This document shows positions 49,972-59,167 of a DNA stretch of 64,000 nt, in pieces. The position numbers and the translations under genes are program-made. The notes beneath the pieces are model-generated. The model did no database searches and was not told where the DNA came from. It saw only the letters and a list, made by a program, of their open reading frames with translations. Each line of letters starts with the position of its first letter. Position 1 is the stretch's first letter. Origin of the DNA: Achromobacter xylosoxidans (GTDB lineage Bacteria > Pseudomonadota > Gammaproteobacteria > Burkholderiales > Burkholderiaceae_B); NCBI RefSeq assembly GCF_002192695.1, contig NZ_MTLG01000062.1:1-64000 (forward strand), written 5' to 3'.

Positions 49972-52179
49972 CTATGGCTTGACCATATCCAAATAGCCGG
50001 AAATCGGCATGCTCCGCTTATCGAGACGAGGTCGCCCTCCGATAGAGCGCAGGACCGACCGTGATAGGAGCTTATTTCCAGCAATGCAGCTTGTCTCCGG
50101 CATCATCACGCAGTCGGGGCAGGCGCCACCGCGATTCGTGCAAAGTGAGCCCGTACCGCATTGCGTTGCTTTGGAGCCGAGCATCGCTGTCAGCATCGCC
50201 GGACCCGCATTGCGCCATAGCGCGGACAGGTTACCAAGGTCCATGGTAGTCCCATTGCGATAGACGACGAAGGCCAAATCTGTGGGAAAAATGTACTCGC
50301 CGAGTGATCCAAGGTCTAGGCCGGAGTACTCAGAAATATGCTTCATCAGCAGGTGAGAGTAGCTATGAAGTAGGGTGTACAGGTAAAAATAAACTGGCGG
50401 AGTCGTGGTTTCTGGCAAATTGTCCAGGAAGGGCGCCATTGGTTGCGCTACCCCCAGGAGGCCTGCTCCAATCCGCTCTCCCGCGTTTAGCGAGAACATG
50501 TCTGGGCAATTTAGGCTGGTTAGCCATTCGAGAACGAGTTTTTCGTTGAGCCGCACATACAATGCCTCATTGCCCTGCTGCAGGACGTAGACTGGATACC
50601 GGGTAGAGTCGTTCTGCTTTACTGGGGGGAACAGGTTCAGCCGCACAGGCATGTCCATACCCCGCTTGTCTCGGAGAATCGGAGTCGACTCCATACGTGA
50701 GTAACCAAAGCTGAAGCGACACAGGTCGAATTCTCGGATGAGGCCCATGTCCTCCAGGCCGAGCCTATCAAGCAGTGCACGCGTCGTGCTCTGGACGTGA
50801 TCTGTTTGGTCCTTGTCTTCCGGCGCCAGGTCCTCGTCCAACCGAGTGAAGGACACATACGGCCTCTTGCCGTTAGTCCGTGTCTCCACGTCAAGTCGTG
50901 TGCTCTTGAGCGCCGCGTGCTCTATAGCCAACCGGAAAGGATCGAACTTGGAGGCAAAGGTCGTTTGCCTGTGTTGAAGATTTGAGACAACAGCCAAAGG
51001 AAAATCAACCTTTGGCAGCAAGATCTGTCGTTGACGCAGGTCATCAATGATGCGTTGGCGGGTAGTGTAGGCAATGTCCAAGAAGCCTTTAATCGTGCTG
51101 CGGGCAGGTTCAGGGTACGTCTCAAGGTCTTTTTCCACCGTCCCGATTTTCTCGACAGCTGCTAGGTAATCCGCCAAGTCCTTCGAGCACTCCGGCTTGC
51201 CCTCGCAAGCTTTTCGGACGTCCTCATCGGTAATGGGCTGGGCGGAAAAACCATACTGTTTGGCTACGAAGTCCATAAGCTCGGCCTCTCGCCCTGGCCG
51301 CAGTCGGGTTAGTAGTTGCTGACTGCCATCCTTAAAGTCGATGAACAGGTCCGACTTGACGTAGTACGCACTCGACGCGCGGTATGGGGTCGCTTGCATC
51401 CGCACCTCGGTCAGTCGTTCCGGTCCCATTGCAGGTCCGAGAATTCGCAGCGTATCGCGATCGTTCTGAAGCCACTTCGGGGAGAGCGGCTTTTCGCATG
51501 CAGCGCATTCAAAGAACCAGTCACCGATGCCAGCAGAGCGCCGGTTTAGCTTGAATTGGTAGCTCCCGCAAACGCAGTTGTCACGGCGCTTGACGACCCT
51601 GGCGTCGCGGTCGCTCCAATGCCACTGGCCCGGAAAGGCCGCCTCCCAGTGCCCGGACCAATGCACAAAGATGACATCGAGCTGTTCCCAGTCGCATTGA
51701 CCGCTTTTTTTGGGATTGGGACAATAGTCGGGCGTGAGGTGATCGAGTTTCTTGTCCAGGTCTGCGAGACTCTCATAGTCCTGGAACATCCCGCAAGTGC
51801 GGCAGACGAACGTCAACGGCGCCGGCGTGTACGCCATATTTGAGGGCCGGCACAGGTAGAAGCGATCTTGACCTGGCAGCTGAAACTGCGTCCTTGTTGG
51901 GTCCAGCAGTACTTGGTCGACACACTGTGCCGGCAAAATTCGCGGTTTTGTCGGGTCACCGTCGCGCGCGGACGATGCGGTGCTGAACCAGGCTCGTCCA
52001 AGCTCGTTCATTCGCTCAAAGATCAGATTCATAGTCGAATCCGACAGCTGGATGGGCTCGCCCACGGCCGAGCGTGCGATGCATGCCCCCATGCCACCTT
52101 CAAACGTGAAGAAGCTCTCCGGCGCGTAGGCCGTCGCTAGCTGGTTTCGCGAGCGGTTCATTGTCTTTGCTTTTGCCAT
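49972..52179 (-). CDS. drmB: DISARM protein DrmB (DUF1998)
   Basis: A 735-residue protein. Zinc-binding Cys pairs lie in the N-terminal part (FVCRTCGMFQD, YCPNPKKSGQC, CVCGSYQF, FECAACEK) and a Cys cluster in the C-terminal DUF1998 region (CGTGSLCTNRGGACPDC, about residues 671-687). YTLLHSYSHLLMKHISEYSG is the typical DUF1998 core. In DISARM, DrmB partners the DrmA helicase to form the complex that recognises incoming DNA. It starts 12 bp after drmA. Confidence 0.9.
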   Translation of the reverse strand: MAKAKTMNRSRNQLATAYAPESFFTFEGGMGACIARSAVGEPIQLSDSTMNLIFERMNELGRAWFSTASSARDGDPTKPRILPAQCVDQVLLDPTRTQFQLPGQDRFYLCRPSNMAYTPAPLTFVCRTCGMFQDYESLADLDKKLDHLTPDYCPNPKKSGQCDWEQLDVIFVHWSGHWEAAFPGQWHWSDRDARVVKRRDNCVCGSYQFKLNRRSAGIGDWFFECAACEKPLSPKWLQNDRDTLRILGPAMGPERLTEVRMQATPYRASSAYYVKSDLFIDFKDGSQQLLTRLRPGREAELMDFVAKQYGFSAQPITDEDVRKACEGKPECSKDLADYLAAVEKIGTVEKDLETYPEPARSTIKGFLDIAYTTRQRIIDDLRQRQILLPKVDFPLAVVSNLQHRQTTFASKFDPFRLAIEHAALKSTRLDVETRTNGKRPYVSFTRLDEDLAPEDKDQTDHVQSTTRALLDRLGLEDMGLIREFDLCRFSFGYSRMESTPILRDKRGMDMPVRLNLFPPVKQNDSTRYPVYVLQQGNEALYVRLNEKLVLEWLTSLNCPDMFSLNAGERIGAGLLGVAQPMAPFLDNLPETTTPPVYFYLYTLLHSYSHLLMKHISEYSGLDLGSLGEYIFPTDLAFVVYRNGTTMDLGNLSALWRNAGPAMLTAMLGSKATQCGTGSLCTNRGGACPDCVMMPETSCIAGNKLLSRSVLRSIGGRPRLDKRSMPISGYLDMVKP

Positions 52180-52191
52180 CTTGTTCTTCCT

Positions 52192-55100
52192 TCAGCTCCG
52201 TGCTTCAGTAGCGCTATCTGTCGAATCGATGTCGGCGCCTGAACCTCGCCGAATGAAGGTCATTGCTCGAGCCGTCATTCCTTCAGTCACGCGCTTGGAA
52301 GACGCATCAATGGCTGACTCGTGAATAAGCCCCGGTTGGTCCACATCGCGTAACGATGTCATCGGACGGAGTAAGCTGTTTCGCGCCGCAAAGAACTGAA
52401 CCAATCGAGTGCCATTCACCAATCGATCTACGTGTAAGTCCTGTTGGTAGTGGGTCAGTTGATCTTTAAGCAGCGAGCGGTAGTATTGTTTCCCTTCAGG
52501 GGAGGGTGAAAAGGAAAGACCGAGAGCCTTTTCCATAAACGACTCAGTCGCCTTCATATTGGCTGGCACGGCCAGGAAGTCGCGCACATCGGGTGCTTTG
52601 GAAAACGTCGGGCTGTAGCGCTTCTTGTCCTCATCCAATGCGCAAAGACTCTCAATGGCGTTCAAGCCACAGACATATTCTTGGAAGAAGCTCGGCATCA
52701 CCCGCACCAACGCCTTCTCAGCCCAGCGATCAACGGCTGCGGGCAGGATCATCCTCTCCAGGAACCGATGGAAGATGTCATGAATTTCGAGAACGAATCG
52801 GTCACGATATCGCTGCGGCACGGGCACCAGCAGCGAAAATCCAACATGTGTTCGGCCTACGCGTGACGAAGCCTGGATGTACTCTGCAATGTCAGAAGGT
52901 ATGCCTGCGAAGAACATCGCATTGAACTCTTCAACGTCGACGCCGTGCGAAATGGCGGAGGTGGCAATGACGGAACGAAGCGTATTGTTCAGTTCGGGGA
53001 AAGGCTTGTTGACGTCGACGCGAGTCTCGGCCCGTCGGACGATGTCCTGGATGTCGGCGGCGGATACCGCTCCTGATATCAATTCCGAGCTCAAAGTCTG
53101 GTCCGCGTAACCCTCTATCTTGTGAAGCTTCTCGAACTGGACTTTTTCTGTATCGATGACCTGATCACCTCCCTTTTTATTGGTGACATAGGTCAGCGCA
53201 ATTCGGTGTAAGTCAACCAATGTCAACAGCGTTGCTACGTCCGCGCTCGTTAGGAGTCGTGTGAATTGCGGTTGCAGGGGGCCGGAGGAAACCCATCGAA
53301 TCAACTCACTACGAGCCGCGGCCTGCTTGGTCGGATCCATGCTACGCAACCTCTCATAGAGGCCAGTAAGCATTAGGTGGTAGTGCCCGAGCACTGAAGC
53401 CATTGCCACCGTGTGGCGATGTCCGTTGGTCAGAACGGACACGTAGAGCCGTCCCCAATGGCTGCGAGTTTCTACGTCGTCAGGCGCGATAGCTGAGCGT
53501 TCGGCGTCGTCTGGCGAGGCATCAGGTTGAAGAGGCGTCGCATAGAACGAGTCGTAAAGAGTCAACCCTGGACAAGGGAACTGGATCGTATTGTCGCGCT
53601 GGTATAGGTTCCGCATCTGGCGCTGTGGCTCACTAACCGTGGCCGATGCTGCGATGACCTTGATTTTTCGACGAACACTAGATTCAGGTTCATACGCGAG
53701 GTGACCCTTTAGCAGCAGCGAAAGCTGGTCGAACGCGGCCTCCAACGCAGACTCGAACAGGCTTGAAAACGTCCCCAACGACTCGTCCAGAAGATGGGCC
53801 TCATCCTGAATTAGCAGAGCAGGAAAAGGGTCGAAGAATCTCTTTTCTCCGTCCGCGAACGAGGGGAAAAGCGCGCGAGTGTCTGTGCCGGGATGACCGT
53901 CCCATTCTCTGGGCCCCATTGGTATGTACAGGCGCCCACTATCGGCCTCGACTAAGGGGGCGAATCCGAACATGCCGAAGAACTTGCGGATGGTCCCCTG
54001 CGACTGTCCGATGGCCGCAAGCTTATCTACCGTACCCAGCAAAACCGAGGGGGCCAAGTCGTAGATATCTTCATCCACGATGTAGAAAGGCAGTGGTGTC
54101 GGTCTGTCGAATCTCGCGTTCCAAGAACACTTGGCCGCGGGGGTGGTGCAGTAGTGTCCTAACGCGTTGGCTCCGGTGCCTGATTGCCGACGTAGCGCAA
54201 GCAAGCTGCCGTCCTTACTGGCACAGAATGGGCACGCTGACAACTTCAGCCAGCGCTCACGCGCACTCTTGTAGGGCTGAACTTCCCTGTGCTTGAGTTC
54301 CGCGCTAAGTGGCACTTCATTGTCACCGGGCACGTCGGTGTAACCGTCCTCGGAATGCCAGTTCGGCGTGTTGCTGCCTCCTACCCAGAACCCTAGTGAG
54401 AAGGCGTCACCAGGGTGACCGCGTGTGTACCGTACCTCCTCAGCCGCACCCATCGTCGCAAAGGTGCGGCGCGCTTGCTGCAGCGTGAGTAGCCGTAGGG
54501 GATACCGCATCAGGGCCGACACGCCTCTATGTTTTCCTCTGAGGCGATCGAGAAAGAGTACGAACGCAAGCAGACCCAGGAACGCCTCGGACTTGCCGCC
54601 ACCTGTGGAGAAGTACAGCAGAGTCACGGCTTCGGCGTGCATCGCGACCTCGGGTGTGTAGAAGTCGTGAAACTCAGGAATTCGTGTTGCGAATGCTGGA
54701 ATCGACGCCAAAATGAACGCGAGCTGGAATAGCCTCCATTCGCTGTAACCCTTCGACTTGGCTACCTTGGACATGGCGGTGTTCATAGAAAGCCAAGCTT
54801 CGAAAGGGATGCCGAGTGGCGACTTTTGGACTCCTGGCCCGCTCCAATGCGCGTGTGACTTCTCAAGGATGTCCAGACCGCAACGAATAGCTCCTAGCTC
54901 GCGTCGCCATGCTGCGAGGTCCACGTGCAGCTTTTCCCTTTCGGCAGCGAGATGTTCAATCGCATTTGGGCCGTCGAGTCCCCGATCCACAGGATGCGCT
55001 TCGGCCTTGGTCAGCCATGCCTCGTAGTCCGCGATAAGCGGTCTTAGCCCGGCCAGGTAATCGGGTTGAGAGAGTCGCTCGATATTGCGTTCCACGGCGC

Positions 55101-56394
55101 CGTCGGTCGGGATAGCGCGGGGCAACGTGTACCGCGGCGTCCAGGTGGTCGTCAGTAGATGTTGTTCACCGTTGACAGAGAGGGTGACGCCCCCATTAAA
55201 TCCGAGTGCCGGGTATTTGAGATACTGGTTATACCGGTAGGATGGCTTCACGCGGTCTAGACGCAGGAACTTGTGTTCGGCCGCCGGCACTCCTACGGTT
55301 ACTGAGACCTGAAAGAGTGTGGCCTCCACCTCTTTAAAATTGGTCTTCGTTGGCGGATCGCTCCAGTTCTCTATCGCCACATGGACCGTCATGCGATCCG
55401 CATCTACCGGATCAGGCGTCACCTGAATGACCCAACGCAAATCAAACTTGGGCAGAACAATAGGAAGCGTCGAGGCACGCACCCGTTCCAAGTAGTGATT
55501 CCAGTTGCGCACGTCAGATGGCAATACGCGTGTGCGCTTGTATCCCCACAGTTTCCCGCCGCTTTCCGTATTCGAACTGGCAGCCCAGTCCGCCAGTTGC
55601 GTGGCGATGGCTTCGTTCAGCGAATAGGTAGCCAACTTGGCATCGGCTTCGGCGGTAGCCGGTGTGAACTCGAAGGCAGGCATGGTGAGTTCGAGCCGAA
55701 GCCACTTTGCTGGGGGCGGGATGTCTTCAGCCAAGCCGTCTGGTGTGGCCACTCCCACAGCGACCTCCTGCACTGGTATCGCCTCACCATCTTCTATGCC
55801 GCTGGAGCTCTCGCTTTCCTCACCATCTACATTTGCTTCTTCCTCTGCCGGTGTACGATCCAAACGGTTGTCGAAAAGCAGCCCCATCGATTCATAGATT
55901 CCTTTGCGGACGTCGTAGCTTTTCGCTCCCCACTCGGGGTGTTTCTTGCCTCCAGGCAACTCGGCCATGAGCTTCGTCAACGCATCCTTGACCTTGCCCC
56001 GAATTTCGGACCGAGCCTGACGGGTCAAGGGGAAAGTGGCTTCCAGTCTTCCGCCAGCTTTCACCTCATCTTCTGTGGGCAGAATCCGGACGTATACGGC
56101 ACCGGTCAGGGAAGCCGACAATTTCGTACCTGCAGCTGTCGAGTTGATCTGAAAATCCATGCCGTGAGCACTGATTCGGATGGGATCTGCCTCCTCGTCG
56201 CCGTCGCGTTCTTCAGGAGGCATCGGAACGATGAACTCCGACATCAGTGTCGCACTCGGCTTAGCCCCATAGACGACTTGGTAGAACTCTCCCCGACCCG
56301 CCAACCGTGCCGACAAACCGTTTAGCAGGCTATCTACCACCGCCTCCTTGTATGCAGGATGAATGTCACGCGGATTCTCACTGAGGATGGGCAC
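52192..56394 (-). CDS. drmA: DISARM helicase DrmA
   Basis: A 1,400-residue SF2 helicase. The N-terminal 580 residues have no motif that I recognise and include an acidic stretch near residue 190. Helicase motifs: Walker A FSTGGGKSEAF (about 597-604), MRYPLRLLTLQQARR, DEAH box IQDEAHLLDE (about 863-872), SAT in AASATVSE, ATSAISHGVDVEEFN, and motif VI YIQASSRVGRTHVG (about 1171-1184). A pair of Cys motifs (CPFCASK and CTTPAAKC) lies between motif I and the DEAH box. DrmA is the core motor of DISARM and binds and unwinds DNA. It starts 10 bp after the upstream gene. Confidence 0.92.
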   Translation of the reverse strand: MPILSENPRDIHPAYKEAVVDSLLNGLSARLAGRGEFYQVVYGAKPSATLMSEFIVPMPPEERDGDEEADPIRISAHGMDFQINSTAAGTKLSASLTGAVYVRILPTEDEVKAGGRLEATFPLTRQARSEIRGKVKDALTKLMAELPGGKKHPEWGAKSYDVRKGIYESMGLLFDNRLDRTPAEEEANVDGEESESSSGIEDGEAIPVQEVAVGVATPDGLAEDIPPPAKWLRLELTMPAFEFTPATAEADAKLATYSLNEAIATQLADWAASSNTESGGKLWGYKRTRVLPSDVRNWNHYLERVRASTLPIVLPKFDLRWVIQVTPDPVDADRMTVHVAIENWSDPPTKTNFKEVEATLFQVSVTVGVPAAEHKFLRLDRVKPSYRYNQYLKYPALGFNGGVTLSVNGEQHLLTTTWTPRYTLPRAIPTDGAVERNIERLSQPDYLAGLRPLIADYEAWLTKAEAHPVDRGLDGPNAIEHLAAEREKLHVDLAAWRRELGAIRCGLDILEKSHAHWSGPGVQKSPLGIPFEAWLSMNTAMSKVAKSKGYSEWRLFQLAFILASIPAFATRIPEFHDFYTPEVAMHAEAVTLLYFSTGGGKSEAFLGLLAFVLFLDRLRGKHRGVSALMRYPLRLLTLQQARRTFATMGAAEEVRYTRGHPGDAFSLGFWVGGSNTPNWHSEDGYTDVPGDNEVPLSAELKHREVQPYKSARERWLKLSACPFCASKDGSLLALRRQSGTGANALGHYCTTPAAKCSWNARFDRPTPLPFYIVDEDIYDLAPSVLLGTVDKLAAIGQSQGTIRKFFGMFGFAPLVEADSGRLYIPMGPREWDGHPGTDTRALFPSFADGEKRFFDPFPALLIQDEAHLLDESLGTFSSLFESALEAAFDQLSLLLKGHLAYEPESSVRRKIKVIAASATVSEPQRQMRNLYQRDNTIQFPCPGLTLYDSFYATPLQPDASPDDAERSAIAPDDVETRSHWGRLYVSVLTNGHRHTVAMASVLGHYHLMLTGLYERLRSMDPTKQAAARSELIRWVSSGPLQPQFTRLLTSADVATLLTLVDLHRIALTYVTNKKGGDQVIDTEKVQFEKLHKIEGYADQTLSSELISGAVSAADIQDIVRRAETRVDVNKPFPELNNTLRSVIATSAISHGVDVEEFNAMFFAGIPSDIAEYIQASSRVGRTHVGFSLLVPVPQRYRDRFVLEIHDIFHRFLERMILPAAVDRWAEKALVRVMPSFFQEYVCGLNAIESLCALDEDKKRYSPTFSKAPDVRDFLAVPANMKATESFMEKALGLSFSPSPEGKQYYRSLLKDQLTHYQQDLHVDRLVNGTRLVQFFAARNSLLRPMTSLRDVDQPGLIHESAIDASSKRVTEGMTARAMTFIRRGSGADIDSTDSATEARS

Positions 56395-56404
56395 TTGTCT
56401 CTCC

Positions 56405-59134
56405 TTAGTTGCCTGGGGTTACTCGACCTGAGGGGGGTACAACGTGTTCGACGCGATAGACGCAACGCAATGCGTCCTGCTGAAGCTCCCGGATGACATC
56501 TTCATGCACCTTTCGATAGGTCATGGCGCTCTCGGGCTGAAACAGGATTTCGGCATATCGAGCAACCAACTCTCGCCCCAGATATTGGTTCAATCGTCGT
56601 GCATTGCGCACGAAAGCCCAGTGTTGCTCGGCCTCTTCGTCGCTGATACCCAATGCCTGGCAAAAGATCTTGAAGTACTTGGCATCCTTAGAGGCATGGG
56701 GTCGTTTGTCTTCCTTGGTCAGCGCCAACCAGTAGTAAACACGACCAGGCCGGCAGTCCGCCGCAGCAGGGGAAAGCTCGAGCATCCTGGCGTGAATCTC
56801 GCGTGCCAAAGCCGATCGTTTCGTAGACTTGAACATGAGCGCGCAACGGCGTTGTACGTCGTCGTGGTACAGCTTGAGCAACGTGCGGACCGGATCTACA
56901 ACTGAACTGACGCCTACGCCATTAAGCTGCAGCGCTGACTCCAGTTTGGCGCGCAGTGTGTCGCTCATGTCGAAGATAAAGTCGCCGGGCTGAATTGAGC
57001 TAGCGGCCGCGCGACGAAATGGAGGATCTTCATCAGGCGCGTGACGATAGACCCAACCAGAAGCAAATACCCGGGCACCACCTTCCAGATCAAACTTGTG
57101 GTAGACATGTTCGCCACTCTGGCCGCTATCTTCAAACTTGAACGTCAGAGGCATTTCGCGCAGCTTGTTGATGATGAGCGGATTCGGAATTTCCGCAAGT
57201 CGCCGTTCTAACTCCAGCGCTAGAAGGCCGATTCGTCCGCGGTAGGGTTTAAATTCGTCCACATCTTTCATGCTCGTAAGCGTCTTCAGCGTGGAATCAG
57301 CTTGGCGGTAGGCGACCATTACAGAGGTACCGTGTGGGACCTCGGGGTGTGTCATCAAAATTCGCAGCACATCCGAATTGACGCCCACAAAGGTGAAATG
57401 CTTGCCATTCTGATCACCGGAAAGTGTTTTGCCCACGGCCGAGAGCGTATGCCACTCAATGCGGCCTTCTGTATCGGCCCAGATTGTTCCCAGCTTTCTC
57501 TTCAGGAATCGATGCGCGAGGAGCACATAACGGTTGCTCGGCATCACTAGGGAGATTCCCTTCCGGCCTGCAATGGCGTGTTTACGCACCTCGGCCAACA
57601 TGCGAGCCGCCATCGGGGTGGCCTCGTTCCAGTCGTCGATCAACTGTTCCGCGCGCGCGACGGACCGTGCGACATCGTCGCGCACTTGGTTCAATGCTCC
57701 CGAGGCCAGTGCTGCGTTGATCTTGATCCCTATTGGAGTCCAGGCGTTTCGATGACTGTCGTAGTCGTTGCCTTCGGTCTCCGCGGACGCGGCGGTGAGA
57801 TCTGTGTAACCTGCTGGCATATTGGACAGCCTGAGGACATACATACAGGCATCGAGTAGCGCTTGGTGCGCTGGACTTTCCTCGTTACCCACTGCCGCAG
57901 CGAGGCGCTGGAAAGCCAGAGCGACTTGGGATGCATCCCGATCGACGATGCTTACGCTGAAGTTCGAATTACTCCGTTGAGCGGGGTGCCAGTCGTCGGC
58001 GACAGGATGTGCTGAGAACAGAACTTCATCCGCTTCTGCGGCCCATACTCTCGTCGTGAACTTGGTTCCAGATTCGTACAATTTCGCTCGCAGAACAAAA
58101 AAGCTCTTTGGATCGTTGGTGACGATAACGGCACCCGTATCGGAGAAACCATGCGCTCGCGCAAATGACAGGAAATCAGGGATCTTCTTGACAGCGGTGT
58201 GGTTCGTACGCCGAGCGTCATCAGTTGCATCCAGCAGAAAGACCTCCGGATTTCCTTTCCCCTTCAATGCCGGGGCAGACAAGGCTGTCCGCCATGATTC
58301 CTTCTTAGCGGTGTGATGCAGGACCATGAGTGCCCCGGGCGCTTTGTCGGGGATACTCCACTCGAGGGCAACCCTCTGGCGCAGATCGCGCCGAAGCGCC
58401 TGGCGCTCGACCTTCGCAAGCGTGCGCTCAAGTGGGTTGGATGTCGTTGTGACCCAGTCTCTCTTCGTAGGATCAAACACAAAAGTTGGGACAAGCTCCG
58501 CGAGCGACGGGTTGGGGGCTTCCGGCGTGTACTGAGTCAAATCGTTCAACGCCCACAAGGCAGCCAGAAACGCTGGCGATGATGTGTACGTCTGCGGCTC
58601 AGTAACGTTCGCCTGCTGCACCCACAGCGTCCGATAAAACGCGCTCAACGCTTCGCGGTTGGCGAGTATGCTATGCAGGGGGGAGCGGCAGGCATGGGTG
58701 CCGGGATAGAGCAGGGTGCGAAGGCCTCGAAGGTCCTTGGCGAAAACACGCTCGATATTGGCCATTGCATGCAATAAGGGCAGCGCCGTGATCTTCGCCG
58801 GCCAAATTAGGCACAACGTTGTTCCCCCCAGTTCGGCCGCCTCGAGCACCGTATTCACAAGCTCTTTGGCCCACGGTTGGGTGGCTACTGTCTCGTTGGC
58901 CGCCCGCGATTGGTAGGTTAGGGCGGAACTACCAGAGCGGACCTGGGCCCATGGCCGATGTACGCGTACCGACTCCGGTTGGCTGGGGGCAGGACGCGGT
59001 GCAGCGCGAGGCTTGGCCGACGACGACGTTCCTCCTATGGGCTTGGCGGTGTATTTGCGGGCCCGTTCAGCATGGTTTCCACGCGCCTTTGCTTGGTCCG
59101 CCAGGCGGTCTGCCAGTGATTTAAATTGAGACAT
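56405..59134 (-). CDS. Large protein of unknown function in the DISARM operon (DrmE position)
   Basis: A 909-residue soluble protein. Residues 1-70 are basic and disordered-looking (SLADRLADQAKARGNHAERARKY, then a Pro/Ala/Ser stretch). No Walker, nuclease, methylase or protease motif is visible. The middle holds beta-rich stretches such as TTLCLIWPAKITALPLLHAMANIE and FVGVNSDVLRILMTHPEV; the C-terminus ends CVYRVEHVVPPSGRVTPGN. Position directly before drmA, size and absence of motifs fit DrmE, the uncharacterised protein of class 2 DISARM, but I cannot confirm homology. It overlaps no neighbour: 33 bp after the methylase and 10 bp before drmA. Confidence 0.6.
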   Translation of the reverse strand: MSQFKSLADRLADQAKARGNHAERARKYTAKPIGGTSSSAKPRAAPRPAPSQPESVRVHRPWAQVRSGSSALTYQSRAANETVATQPWAKELVNTVLEAAELGGTTLCLIWPAKITALPLLHAMANIERVFAKDLRGLRTLLYPGTHACRSPLHSILANREALSAFYRTLWVQQANVTEPQTYTSSPAFLAALWALNDLTQYTPEAPNPSLAELVPTFVFDPTKRDWVTTTSNPLERTLAKVERQALRRDLRQRVALEWSIPDKAPGALMVLHHTAKKESWRTALSAPALKGKGNPEVFLLDATDDARRTNHTAVKKIPDFLSFARAHGFSDTGAVIVTNDPKSFFVLRAKLYESGTKFTTRVWAAEADEVLFSAHPVADDWHPAQRSNSNFSVSIVDRDASQVALAFQRLAAAVGNEESPAHQALLDACMYVLRLSNMPAGYTDLTAASAETEGNDYDSHRNAWTPIGIKINAALASGALNQVRDDVARSVARAEQLIDDWNEATPMAARMLAEVRKHAIAGRKGISLVMPSNRYVLLAHRFLKRKLGTIWADTEGRIEWHTLSAVGKTLSGDQNGKHFTFVGVNSDVLRILMTHPEVPHGTSVMVAYRQADSTLKTLTSMKDVDEFKPYRGRIGLLALELERRLAEIPNPLIINKLREMPLTFKFEDSGQSGEHVYHKFDLEGGARVFASGWVYRHAPDEDPPFRRAAASSIQPGDFIFDMSDTLRAKLESALQLNGVGVSSVVDPVRTLLKLYHDDVQRRCALMFKSTKRSALAREIHARMLELSPAAADCRPGRVYYWLALTKEDKRPHASKDAKYFKIFCQALGISDEEAEQHWAFVRNARRLNQYLGRELVARYAEILFQPESAMTYRKVHEDVIRELQQDALRCVYRVEHVVPPSGRVTPGN

Positions 59135-59167
59135 TGGATAGTCCGAACAGTTGCTTGCCTTGCCTGT

